Below, piece by piece: positions 26,407 through 34,533 of a DNA stretch of 64,000 nt. Every line of letters starts with the position of its first letter. Position 1 is the stretch's first letter. The translations under genes and the position numbers were made by a program. Below the pieces are notes generated by a model. That model saw only the letters and a list, made by a program, of their open reading frames with translations. It did not search any database and was not told the origin of the DNA. This DNA is from Roseivirga pacifica (GTDB lineage Bacteria > Bacteroidota > Bacteroidia > Cytophagales > Cyclobacteriaceae): contig NZ_FOIR01000004.1 of NCBI RefSeq assembly GCF_900111145.1, forward strand, positions 308,501 through 372,500. Reading direction: 5' to 3'.

Positions 26407-27354
26407 ATGGAGAAAGTTTTAGTAATTGGTGCTTGTGGCCAACTTGGCTCTGAGCTAACCCACGAGCTGGGTAAATTATTTGGAAATGAGCAAGTTATAG
26501 CATCTGATATTTCGCAACCCAACAAGGCGATTGAGGCTTTTACTTTTGAACGTTTAGATGTAATGAACCGTGAGTTGATCGATACGATCATTAAAAAGCA
26601 TGGCATTACTCAAATTTATCATTTGGCCGCAATTCTTTCTGCCAAAGGAGAAGAAAACCCACAGTGGGCTTGGAACCTGAACATGACGGGCCTTTTGAAT
26701 ATTTTAGAAGCAGCCAAAGACCACAAACTAAACAAGATATACTGGCCAAGTTCTATTGCTGTTTTCGGGCCAACTACCCCAAGAGTTGACACGCCACAGC
26801 ACACAGTAATGGACCCTAACACCGTCTACGGCATAAGCAAATTAGCAGGCGAGCGTTGGTGCGAATATTACCACAATAAATATGGTGTTGATGTTAGAAG
26901 TTTGCGCTACCCTGGACTAATCGGCTATAAGTCGCTACCAGGTGGTGGAACTACCGACTATGCCGTAGATATTTACCACAAGGCGATTGCTGGCGAAGAC
27001 TTTACCTGTTTTCTTTCTGAAGAAACAGTACTGCCAATGATGTACATGCCAGATGCGATTAAGGCTACTATTGACTTAATGGAAGCTCCGGCAGAAAAGG
27101 TAAAGGTACGTTCGAGCTACAATGTGGCGGCACTTTCTTTTACTCCTGTTGAATTGGCCAACTCTATAAAAAGACGTTATCCTGATTTGAAAATGGACTT
27201 TGCTCCAGATTTCAGACAGAAAATAGCTGACTCTTGGCCTGATAGCATTGACGATAGCGAAGCAAGAAAAGACTGGGGCTGGCAAGAAAGCTACGATATA
27301 GACCAAATGTCGGACGACATTCTGGAAAACCTACCAAAGTATTTCGGTAAGTAG
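26407..27354 (+). CDS. tdh: L-threonine 3-dehydrogenase, SDR (epimerase-like) type
   Basis: A 315-aa extended short-chain dehydrogenase with the Rossmann motif GACGQLG at residues 8-14, Ser near 115-116 and the catalytic pair Tyr141-Lys145 (YGISK). Sequence type and length fit the SDR threonine dehydrogenases known from Flavobacterium and trypanosomes, which oxidise L-threonine with NAD+ to 2-amino-3-oxobutyrate. The divergent neighbour kbl uses that product, which supports this over a sugar epimerase. The ATG at 26407 begins directly before the MEKVLVIGACGQ strand; an ATG at 26377 would overlap the -7 box. No catalytic motif is missing. Confidence 0.88.
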   Translation: MEKVLVIGACGQLGSELTHELGKLFGNEQVIASDISQPNKAIEAFTFERLDVMNRELIDTIIKKHGITQIYHLAAILSAKGEENPQWAWNLNMTGLLNILEAAKDHKLNKIYWPSSIAVFGPTTPRVDTPQHTVMDPNTVYGISKLAGERWCEYYHNKYGVDVRSLRYPGLIGYKSLPGGGTTDYAVDIYHKAIAGEDFTCFLSEETVLPMMYMPDAIKATIDLMEAPAEKVKVRSSYNVAALSFTPVELANSIKRRYPDLKMDFAPDFRQKIADSWPDSIDDSEARKDWGWQESYDIDQMSDDILENLPKYFGK

Positions 27355-27488
27355 GGTGCTTTCAAGGTTCATCTTTTCACTCAAAGTGAAGTGATAAATA
27401 AATACGCTTTTGGCACTCAGCTACAAGCGCATTGGTAAAGAACAACAACCAGGGTTAAATTCTTCACTTTCTGATCTAATCCCCCAAG

Positions 27489-27508
27489 CCCCCTTTTCAA
27501 AAAGGGGG
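27489..27508. repeat. C5T4/A4G5 inverted repeat
   Basis: CCCCCTTTT (27489-27497) faces AAAAGGGGG (27500-27508) across two bases, preceded by another C5 run at 27481-27485. It is the main structure in the 216-base gap between tdh and the next gene. It may be a member of a dispersed intergenic repeat or a tdh terminator without a clear U-tract; only one copy is visible here. Confidence 0.5.
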
Positions 27509-27570
27509 AGTTTCATCGCATTCCAACTTTGCGACAGATGCCTGTGTCTAATCTTGCAAACAACCTAGTC

Positions 27571-28083
27571 ATGCAAAAGATATTCACAGCAACAGTAGTA
27601 GCAACCTTGGCCTTAATGGCAATTGCTTGCAACAAAGTAGACCCTTTGGAAGGCGCTGTAGAACGTAAGTTCTATTTAAATGCAGAACTGACCGAGCCAG
27701 AGGAAGAAACCGGAACATACATTAAGTGGAACAAAGGTGAAAAAACCGTTTTTCGCTTTGTACTTACGCACCCCGATGACAAAGACATAGCTGATGATGA
27801 GCTCTCTGAAATATTTTGGATAGAGATACCGAACAACATTCCCTCTTTTGAATACGACTCAAAAACGGATAGTGGTCTTGGCGAAATGGAATTGTATTAC
27901 ACCAGGGCGTGCTACTGCTATTTCGAAGAAGGCTTTAACATAACCAGCGTTAGGGTAAAAGGCTCCAAATTAAACCAACAGCAATGGTCTGTTGAGTTCG
28001 AAATGGAATCTTCAGGGAAATACGGAGACTACGGCTTGGAAGATAAAGGCACATATACAATAGATACTTTTGACTGGGATTAA
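27571..28083 (+). CDS. Small lipoprotein of unknown function
   Basis: A 170-aa product with a lipoprotein signal peptide (IFTATVVATLALMAIAC, Cys near residue 20). The mature domain is acidic and beta-rich (LNAELTEPEEE, YIKWNKGEKTVFRFVLTHPDDKD), and the end is YTIDTFDWD. A CYCYF stretch gives two more Cys near residue 118. A longer start at 27529 has no signal peptide at its front and is rejected. The gene is followed by a strong terminator and seems to be a single-gene unit. I recognise no domain. Confidence 0.75.
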   Translation: MQKIFTATVVATLALMAIACNKVDPLEGAVERKFYLNAELTEPEEETGTYIKWNKGEKTVFRFVLTHPDDKDIADDELSEIFWIEIPNNIPSFEYDSKTDSGLGEMELYYTRACYCYFEEGFNITSVRVKGSKLNQQQWSVEFEMESSGKYGDYGLEDKGTYTIDTFDWD

Positions 28084-28105
28084 ACTAACCAGTTCTGAAC
28101 CGAGG

Positions 28106-28136
28106 AAGGCCAGCACTTTGTGGTGGCCTTTTTTTT
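28106..28136 (+). terminator. Terminator after the small lipoprotein gene
   Basis: AAGGCCAGCAC pairs with GTGGTGGCCTT (one mismatch) around a short loop, and eight T follow. It begins 22 bases after the stop at 28083. Confidence 0.85.
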
Positions 28137-28164
28137 ATATTTAAAAACTGAAGACACATGACTA

Positions 28165-28743
28165 ATGACAGAACTATTTTTAAGCTTACTGTTTATAAAT
28201 AACTTTAGTGTATCCCTCGAAAATCAGACAGACACACTGAAAACCACTTTTGAAGGAATTTCTGCTGAGCACCTTGAACTGGTTATTGGCTTACCCGTGA
28301 TAGACGGAGAAACATCAAACACTGAGAAAGTAAACTATACTGGCTATTATAGCTACGTCATTCAAGACAACAACAAAGTCAAGCACGGTAATTTTAAATT
28401 TGAATACCAGAACGGTGAGAAAAGTGCGGTTGATCAAATTAACGTAAAATACAATTACAACGTAACCTATACAGGCACCTTCAATAATGGAGTATTGCAA
28501 GGTGCGTTCACAGAAAAGGCGCTAGAGTCTGACGGTGTAGATATCTACAACCAATGGTCCACTACACTAATTATGACGAATGGAGTTTGCTCTTCAGCTG
28601 TTTTCAAAGGTAATCTAGGTCATATTATGCCCAAATCAACTTACAAATTCGAAAACCTAGAACTTTGTACTTTCAGACAAGTTTTTGAGTTAGCAGAAAA
28701 GAAATGGGAAAAGGAGTACACCGTGAATAAAAGTAGGTATTAG
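28165..28743 (+). CDS. Hypothetical protein, probably exported
   Basis: A 192-aa product that I cannot assign. The first 20 residues are hydrophobic (ELFLSLLFINNFSVSL) and may be a weak signal peptide. The rest alternates in the manner of beta strands with antigen-repeat-like phrases (YTGYYSYVIQDN, KHGNFKFEYQNG, TYTGTFNNGVLQGAF), resembling MORN-type strand pairs in rhythm only. Two Cys lie in the C-terminal part. The ATG at 28165 is the first in frame. It is transcribed alone, between two terminators. Confidence 0.62.
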   Translation: MTELFLSLLFINNFSVSLENQTDTLKTTFEGISAEHLELVIGLPVIDGETSNTEKVNYTGYYSYVIQDNNKVKHGNFKFEYQNGEKSAVDQINVKYNYNVTYTGTFNNGVLQGAFTEKALESDGVDIYNQWSTTLIMTNGVCSSAVFKGNLGHIMPKSTYKFENLELCTFRQVFELAEKKWEKEYTVNKSRY

Positions 28744-28747
28744 CAAA

Positions 28748-28773
28748 AAAGCCAGTGCTTTCACACTGGCTTT
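28748..28773. terminator. Bidirectional terminator between the hypothetical gene and icd
   Basis: AAAGCCAGTG (28748-28757) pairs perfectly with CACTGGCTTT (28764-28773) around six bases. The minus strand then reads a T run (28750-28745), so it fits best as the icd terminator; the plus strand has a short T tract too. Confidence 0.85.
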
Positions 28774-28792
28774 AATCTATAGTAGAATTTTC

Positions 28793-30244
28793 TTATTCTC
28801 CTTGGCTTAGCGAGTAACCACGCTCACCATCAAAGTGGTAAAGGTGCTCTGTTTTAATAAAGTCGAAGCCTAGGTCTTGAATTTTCTGAAGCAACTCAAG
28901 TACATCGCTATTGGTTACCAACTCGTTGTTCGGGTTGGTGTAACGCACTCTCCAGTGGTCCGATTTGAATGTCTCAGGCATTCCACCTGGGTAAACCAAT
29001 ACACCACGGTTTGAGATCACCTTAACTTTCAATTTATCGGTAGCACCTTCAGCAGAAAGTTTATCACCAAAAGCATCAGCATCTCTGTTACCTTCTCTCC
29101 AGTCGATAAACACATCAACGCCAACCATTTCCTTTTTCTTAGCAGGCTTTTCAGCTACCTCTACATTAATAGAAACGTTCTCGTTGTATTTTACTGGCTT
29201 CAATTTCTTTGGCTTTTGGCCAAGTCTTTCGATTACCGCATCGGCAAATTCTTTTGTACCTACGCGCTCAACGCTAATTTTCGGATCGTAAATATCACCT
29301 GTGTGAATTCCGTCTTCCAAAGTTTTCAACCAAGCATTCTGAATCAACTCAGCTTTATCGGCTTTGCCAATTTGCACCAACATCATAGTGGCACCATTCA
29401 ACAAACCAGAAGGGTTAGCAATGTTTTGGCCAGCAATATCTGGTGCAGAACCGTGAATAGCTTCGAACATTGCGTGTTCCATACCAATGTTTGAAGAACC
29501 CGCCATACCTACAGAACCAGCAACCTCGGCAGCAATATCAGAAATCACATCACCGTAAAGGTTTAGCGTTACCACTACGTCCAAAGACTCTGGGCGTGCA
29601 GCCACTACAGCCGACCCGATGTCAATAATCCAGTGATCAGCAGCAATGTCTGGGTATTCTTTAGCCACCTCGTTGAACACTTTGTGGAAAAGCCCATCAG
29701 AGTGCTTCATAATATTGTCCTTGGTCATACAAGTCACCTTCTTACGACCGTACGCTCTTGCATATTCAAAAGCATAACGTACAATTTTCTCTGAACCCGG
29801 CTCAGAAATAAGCTTAATGGTTTGCACCACTTCGCTAGTTTGCTGGTGCTCAATACCAGCGTAAAGATCTTCCTCGTTTTCACGAACAATCACCACATCC
29901 ATGTTAGGAAAGTGAGAAGGAACGTAAGGAGTATATGCTCTAAATGGCCTTACGTTTGAGTAAAGTCCCAAAGACTTACGGATGGTCACATTCAAACTCT
30001 TAAAACCACCACCCTGAGGAGTAGTAATAGGAGCCTTTAAGAATACTTTGTTATTTCTTAGAGTTTCCCAAGACTCTGGGCTAATACCAGACTCGTGACC
30101 AGACTTATAAACTTTCTCTCCAATTTCAATAACATCGTAGGTAAGGCCTACTTCAGCAGCATCCATAATACGCAAGGTTGCGTCCATAATTTCAGGACCG
30201 ATACCATCGCCATGCGCTACCGTAATTCTGTCTTGTTTTGCCAT
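28793..30244 (-). CDS. icd: NADP-dependent isocitrate dehydrogenase, Thermus-like long form
   Basis: The enzyme oxidises isocitrate to 2-oxoglutarate in the citric acid cycle. At 483 aa it is longer than E. coli Icd (416 aa). Residues 1 to about 335 are the beta-decarboxylating dehydrogenase fold, with GDGIGPEIM near 14-22, the substrate segment NVTIRKSLGLYSNVRPFR near 85-103, the metal-site stretch LYGDVISDIAAEVAG near 229, and EAIHGSAPDIAG near 263. Residues about 370-483 form an extra domain, as in Thermus-type enzymes of about 496 aa. Coenzyme choice (NADP) is taken from that similarity. The gene is single, with a -7 box at 30281-30288 and a hairpin terminator. Confidence 0.9.
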   Translation of the reverse strand: MAKQDRITVAHGDGIGPEIMDATLRIMDAAEVGLTYDVIEIGEKVYKSGHESGISPESWETLRNNKVFLKAPITTPQGGGFKSLNVTIRKSLGLYSNVRPFRAYTPYVPSHFPNMDVVIVRENEEDLYAGIEHQQTSEVVQTIKLISEPGSEKIVRYAFEYARAYGRKKVTCMTKDNIMKHSDGLFHKVFNEVAKEYPDIAADHWIIDIGSAVVAARPESLDVVVTLNLYGDVISDIAAEVAGSVGMAGSSNIGMEHAMFEAIHGSAPDIAGQNIANPSGLLNGATMMLVQIGKADKAELIQNAWLKTLEDGIHTGDIYDPKISVERVGTKEFADAVIERLGQKPKKLKPVKYNENVSINVEVAEKPAKKKEMVGVDVFIDWREGNRDADAFGDKLSAEGATDKLKVKVISNRGVLVYPGGMPETFKSDHWRVRYTNPNNELVTNSDVLELLQKIQDLGFDFIKTEHLYHFDGERGYSLSQGE

Positions 30245-30280
30245 TTTTTGTCGTTCTTTTTTACGCGCTCAATTCGCCCG

Positions 30281-30288
30281 CAAAGGTA
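30281..30288 (-). promoter_or_regulatory. -7 promoter box for icd
   Basis: The minus strand reads TACCTTTG, matching TAnnTTTG, 36 bases before the icd start. No matching -33 box is seen at the expected distance. Confidence 0.45.
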
Positions 30289-30375
30289 ATTCACAAAGCT
30301 TTAAAAGGAAATAAAACCTTGACTTTAAACGGCTTCAATACACAGTTGGTCGTAGGTCTCCATCACCTGCTCATA

Positions 30376-30407
30376 TTTTTGTGTTTCGGGGCGTACTGTT
30401 ATCTTTG
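30376..30407 (+). promoter_or_regulatory. Complete Bacteroidota-type promoter for the crotonase gene
   Basis: A -33 element TTTTTG (30376-30381) and a -7 element TATCTTTG (30400-30407) are separated by 18 bases, close to the usual 19. The -7 box ends 20 bases before the ATG at 30428. This is the best two-part promoter in the window. Confidence 0.6.
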
Positions 30408-30427
30408 AGCCAACATAAAAAGGGATA

Positions 30428-31213
30428 ATGACAACATTTAACAACCTATTGTTCGAAAAGGAGAATGGCATTGCATCGATTACCATTAATCGACCAGATA
30501 AACTCAATGCACTAAACATTCAAACCATTGAAGAACTGAAGGAGGCATTCCAACAAATTTATGATGACCCTGAAGTGAAAGCGGTTTTGCTTAGCGGTTC
30601 AGGCGAAAAGGCATTTGTTGCCGGAGCAGATATTTCTGAAATAGCAGACCTTACGGAGCTTAATGCCAGAAAATTTGCTGAAAACGGTCAAGAAGTTTTC
30701 TCTATGATAGAGACTTGCCACAAACCAGTAATAGCATTAGTAAACGGTTTTGCACTCGGTGGCGGCTGCGAATTGGCCATGGCTTGCCATATGCGTGTAG
30801 CAAGTGCCAATGCGAAATTTGGCCAGCCCGAAGTAAACCTTGGAATTATTCCTGGTTATGGCGGAACCCAAAGACTTACTCAATTGGTGGGTAAAGGAAA
30901 ATCTTTTGAATTGTGTATGACAGGAGATATGATAGACGCTAACACTGCGTTATCTCTTGGCTTGATTAACTATGTAACCGGCACAATTGAAGAGGCAAAA
31001 GCAAAATGCGAGGAGCTTTTGGGCAAAATTACAGCCAAGGCACCTGTAGCTGTAAGCTTGGTAATTGACTGTGTAAATGCAGCGGTTAACCAAACTGAAA
31101 ATGGCTACCAAACAGAAGCAAACGGTTTTGCGGCCTGTACAAAAACAGAAGACTTTAAAGAAGGAACACAAGCCTTCTTAGCAAAAAGAAAACCACAGTT
31201 TAAGGGAGAGTAA
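30428..31213 (+). CDS. Enoyl-CoA hydratase (crotonase family)
   Basis: A 261-aa crotonase that hydrates 2-enoyl-CoA, probably the short-chain crotonyl-CoA step. The oxyanion-hole segments are SGEKAFVAGADISE (about 58-71) and NGFALGGGCELA (about 106-117). Both catalytic glutamates of hydratases are present, Glu115 in GGGCE and Glu135 in GQPEVNLG. The IPGYGGTQRL motif follows. These residues argue for a true hydratase over an isomerase or decarboxylase. The next gene, a flippase, starts 15 bases later with a hairpin in between; no other fatty-acid or butyrate gene is near. Confidence 0.9.
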   Translation: MTTFNNLLFEKENGIASITINRPDKLNALNIQTIEELKEAFQQIYDDPEVKAVLLSGSGEKAFVAGADISEIADLTELNARKFAENGQEVFSMIETCHKPVIALVNGFALGGGCELAMACHMRVASANAKFGQPEVNLGIIPGYGGTQRLTQLVGKGKSFELCMTGDMIDANTALSLGLINYVTGTIEEAKAKCEELLGKITAKAPVAVSLVIDCVNAAVNQTENGYQTEANGFAACTKTEDFKEGTQAFLAKRKPQFKGE

Positions 31214-31223
31214 CGCCTCCCTT
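31202..31223 (+). terminator. Possible hairpin attenuator between crotonase and flippase genes
   Basis: AAGGGAG (31202-31208) pairs with CTCCCTT (31217-31223) around eight bases. The stem includes the end of the crotonase gene and finishes five bases before the flippase ATG at 31229. The following T tract is weak, so partial termination or control of translation are both possible. Confidence 0.4.
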
Positions 31224-31228
31224 TCTAT

Positions 31229-32728
31229 ATGAGTCAAATTCGAAAGCTGGCTGGACAAACAGCCTATTATGGCATAAGCAGTATTCTCGCCAGAGTACTC
31301 AACTTTCTATTACTCCCTATTTGGACAGAAAGGCTAGATGCCGCAGAGTACGGTCAAGTAACCTACCTATATGGATTCACTGCACTCTTCCTAGTACTCT
31401 ACACTTTCGGAATGGAAACGGCTTTTTTCCGTTTCTCATCCAAGAGTAATGACGATAAGGTTTACCACAGCAGTACCACCGCCATCATTCTTATTTCAAC
31501 CCTGCTTTCGGGCATACTCTACTTTGGTGCCGATAAGTTCAGCTTTCTTTTTGGCGAAGACATTGCACCAGTATATATAGAGTACTTAGCCATAATCCTC
31601 TTTATAGATGCTATTGTGGCCATCCCTTTTGCCAAACTACGCCAACAAGAAAAAGCACTCAAATTCGCTGTAATTAGAACACTGGTTGTCTCTATAACCA
31701 TTATTCTTAACCTGCTATTTATCATTGTATTCCCCGATATTCTAGCGGGCAAGTATCTAGAAGCCCTGAAACCAATTGTAAACGCTGTTTTTAGTGGCGG
31801 CAAAGGAATTGAGTACATCTTTATTGCAAACATTTTAGCAAACCTACTTTACCTACCGTTGCTTTGGAGGGAGTTTTCGCAACTGCGCCTACGCATAGAC
31901 TGGACTACTTTTAAGCCCATGCTTTACTATGCTTTGCCACTTTTTGCCATGGGCTTAGCTGGTATGTTCAACGAGCAAGGCTATACAATTATCATGAAGA
32001 ACGTATTCCCTGAATCTATGGGCAATTCTGGAAGTGAAGCACTCGGTAAGTTTGGTAGTGCAGTTAAGCTAAGCGTAATCATGATGCTAGGAATTCAGGC
32101 CTTTCGCTATGCAGCGGAGCCTTTCTTTTTTAACCACGCAGACAATAGGCAAGCACCAGAACTATTTGCTAAAATCATGCACTACTTTGTGGTATTCAAT
32201 GTGGTGATATTGGTGGCTATTGGTTTGAACATAGACCTGATAAGCGACATTTTCTTGCGCAGACCAGAATATAAGGAGGCGCTTTTTGTACTTCCAATTC
32301 TACTTTTAGCCAAACTCTTCTACGGCATTTATGTAAACCTCAGTGTTTGGTTCAAAATAAAAGACAAAACGATTTTCGGTACTTACTTTGCCGGAGCCGG
32401 AGCCCTAATTACCGTAGCGGGCAACATCCTGCTCATTCCAGCCATGGGTTACATTGGCAGCGCTTTAACCAGCTTAACTTGTTACATATTAATGTCGGCC
32501 CTTTGCTATAAATACGGAGTAAAATACTTCCCTGTACCCTATCGGTTTGGCAAACTTTTCATTTATATACTGATTGGTTTGGCCATTGTATATAGCTTAG
32601 GCGGAGTGCAAGTCGGCAATCAATGGCTGCAATACGGGTTCGATCTAGTGATTACACTTCTTTTTGCAGGAATAATGTTTTTACTTGAAGGCAGAAGCGT
32701 GAATTACAAAACCAAAAGAACCGCATAA
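31229..32728 (+). CDS. Polysaccharide flippase (Wzx/MATE-like)
   Basis: A 499-aa integral membrane protein of the oligosaccharide-flippase superfamily with about 12-14 hydrophobic segments. It begins with IRKLAGQTAYYGISSILARVLNFLLLPI, a typical amphipathic start, and has LYTFGMETAFFRFSSK near residue 55. It would move a lipid-linked sugar across the inner membrane. The closest well-known relatives are the Bacteroidota lipopolysaccharide/polysaccharide exporters; MurJ is less likely because its Arg-rich cavity motifs are not obvious. No glycosyltransferase genes are beside it, so the substrate cannot be inferred. It follows the crotonase gene by 15 bases. Confidence 0.88.
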   Translation: MSQIRKLAGQTAYYGISSILARVLNFLLLPIWTERLDAAEYGQVTYLYGFTALFLVLYTFGMETAFFRFSSKSNDDKVYHSSTTAIILISTLLSGILYFGADKFSFLFGEDIAPVYIEYLAIILFIDAIVAIPFAKLRQQEKALKFAVIRTLVVSITIILNLLFIIVFPDILAGKYLEALKPIVNAVFSGGKGIEYIFIANILANLLYLPLLWREFSQLRLRIDWTTFKPMLYYALPLFAMGLAGMFNEQGYTIIMKNVFPESMGNSGSEALGKFGSAVKLSVIMMLGIQAFRYAAEPFFFNHADNRQAPELFAKIMHYFVVFNVVILVAIGLNIDLISDIFLRRPEYKEALFVLPILLLAKLFYGIYVNLSVWFKIKDKTIFGTYFAGAGALITVAGNILLIPAMGYIGSALTSLTCYILMSALCYKYGVKYFPVPYRFGKLFIYILIGLAIVYSLGGVQVGNQWLQYGFDLVITLLFAGIMFLLEGRSVNYKTKRTA

Positions 32729-32790
32729 CTGCCAGTGCTCACAAACAGGAAACATCGTAAAGCTTCAATCGTTTTATTGTAGCATCTATT

Positions 32791-34533
32791 GTGAAAAACC
32801 GAATCATCATATCATTCATCTTGGCAGTGGCACTTAGCCCCTCACTGGCTGCTTATCAGCAGGCGGAAGAGCAGAAGCTTGAAAAAGAAGCTTCTGCATA
32901 CGAAAAAGCCAATGCTGAATTTGTGATGATAGAAGCGGAGAAATTCTTTTTGTTGGAAGATTATGAGCGTGCGCTGGCCTTCTTAGATCAATCCCTTTCC
33001 ACCGATCCAAAAAACCACGCGGCCTACTTTAAGAAAGCTGAGGTGCTGGGCATTCAGGAAAAGTATGAGGAAGGGCTGGAAGCCATTACCAAAGCGATAG
33101 AAATTCAGCCAGACAATAAGTTCTATTACATTTTAGGCGCGCAACTAGCCAAGCAAAATGAAAGCTTAGAAGATGCCAAACGCTTCTACGACATGCTGCA
33201 AACAAATGCCAGTGGTTATGAGGCTTACTATGCCGAAATTATTGATACATACCAGCAAACAGGAAATAACTCTGACGCAATAACCTTGGCAGATAAAGCC
33301 ATAGCAGCTTATCCTAACGCACCCGAATTCTATCTGAAAAAAGCAGAAATCGAGCTCATTTCAGGTCAAACTGAGTCTGCTACCCAAACGCTCTCCCAGG
33401 GGTTAAACAAATTTCCGCAAGACGATATTGTACTTCAGCAGTACGTTGAACTAATGAGTTTTCAGGGTAAGTTACCTGAAGCCACCTCGCAATTGGAGCA
33501 GATTCAGGCCAACAATACTAAAGCCACGCTTTTACTCATTGACCTTTATACACAACAGGGTAAAACGGATAAAGTAAAGTCGAGCATTAACATGGTGTTT
33601 GAAGATGATGAATTTGGCGCTGATGCTAAGGCATTGGCGATTGGTTACCTCATTTTCAATGATGCGGAAACTGGGAACGAAAACTTCATTGACAGCCTAC
33701 AGCAAGTGTTACAAACCACTTACCCAGCCTCTGCCATGGTGTTTGAAAATGGAGGCCTTATTTATTCTCGTTTAGCATTCAACCCGGACCCCACGGTAAG
33801 AAAAGCTTACCAAGAAAAAGCAATCGCCAATTACAAAAAACTAACACAGCTAAACCCGGGCGACTTTGCTGGCTGGAACAAAGTGCTAAGCTACGAATAC
33901 AACCAAAAGCTTTGGGAAGACCTGACCAACGATGCCGATGAAGCGCTTAGCCTCTTCCCTAACCAAGCTATCTTTTACTACTTTCTTTCGGCTGGCCAAT
34001 TAGGTTCAGGGGAAATTGATGACGCTGAAGACAATGCCACACAGGCCCTGCGTATGTCGGGTAGTAACCAGCAATTGCAAAGCCTTTTGAATGCCCAATT
34101 AGGGCTTATTCAACTAGCGCGCAACAATGCCACACAAGCAGAAACCTACTTTGAAAAATCTGTAGGTTTTAACACCGTTCACGAAGAGGCCATACTGAGT
34201 TACGCTAACTATTTAAGCGAATCGGAACCACAAAAGGCTTTAGAATTGTTGAACGGTTTTGCCGAGGGCATAAACCAAAAACTGAGAGCGGTAAGCATTC
34301 AAGCCAAAGCACTTTTAAACCAAAACAACACAGCGCAATCTAAGTCGACAATGGAAACCGCCTTGGCACAATTTCCGAACGAAGTTGACGGAGCTAGCCT
34401 GGAAATTTATGGCGACATACTTTTTAAGGCGGGCCAAACTAACGAAGCCCTAGTTCAATGGCAGAAAGCCTTAACTTTGGGCGGTACATCTGATAAACTG
34501 GAAGAGAAAATTGCAAACAAAGCATACAACTAA
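32791..34533 (+). CDS. Secreted TPR-repeat protein
   Basis: The 580-aa protein has a signal peptide (IIISFILAVALSPSLAAY, cleavage near residue 22) and then tetratricopeptide repeats through most of the length. Clear repeats are at about residues 55-120 (ALAFLDQSLSTDPKNHAAYFKKAEVL, then EGLEAITKAIEIQPDNKFYY), around 330-430 and 460-575. TPR domains bind partner proteins, so it is probably a periplasmic scaffold. The start is GTG at 32791. The next gene (DUF4292) starts at a TTG 23 bases inside its 3' end, so translation is probably coupled, and it belongs to a conserved group leading to envC. No enzymatic domain is seen. Confidence 0.88.
   Translation: MKNRIIISFILAVALSPSLAAYQQAEEQKLEKEASAYEKANAEFVMIEAEKFFLLEDYERALAFLDQSLSTDPKNHAAYFKKAEVLGIQEKYEEGLEAITKAIEIQPDNKFYYILGAQLAKQNESLEDAKRFYDMLQTNASGYEAYYAEIIDTYQQTGNNSDAITLADKAIAAYPNAPEFYLKKAEIELISGQTESATQTLSQGLNKFPQDDIVLQQYVELMSFQGKLPEATSQLEQIQANNTKATLLLIDLYTQQGKTDKVKSSINMVFEDDEFGADAKALAIGYLIFNDAETGNENFIDSLQQVLQTTYPASAMVFENGGLIYSRLAFNPDPTVRKAYQEKAIANYKKLTQLNPGDFAGWNKVLSYEYNQKLWEDLTNDADEALSLFPNQAIFYYFLSAGQLGSGEIDDAEDNATQALRMSGSNQQLQSLLNAQLGLIQLARNNATQAETYFEKSVGFNTVHEEAILSYANYLSESEPQKALELLNGFAEGINQKLRAVSIQAKALLNQNNTAQSKSTMETALAQFPNEVDGASLEIYGDILFKAGQTNEALVQWQKALTLGGTSDKLEEKIANKAYN

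Noticed and set aside
26407..27354. UDP-glucose 4-epimerase
   Set aside because: The fold is shared, but the kbl neighbour and the sequence type favour threonine dehydrogenase.
27355..27570. tRNA or small RNA gene in the gap after tdh
   Set aside because: No cloverleaf, T-loop motif or promoter-terminator pair can be seen; only the C5/G5 palindrome stands out.
30325..30519. Minus-strand frame in the icd-crotonase gap
   Set aside because: It overlaps the crotonase promoter and 5' end, and its composition is that of a shadow frame.
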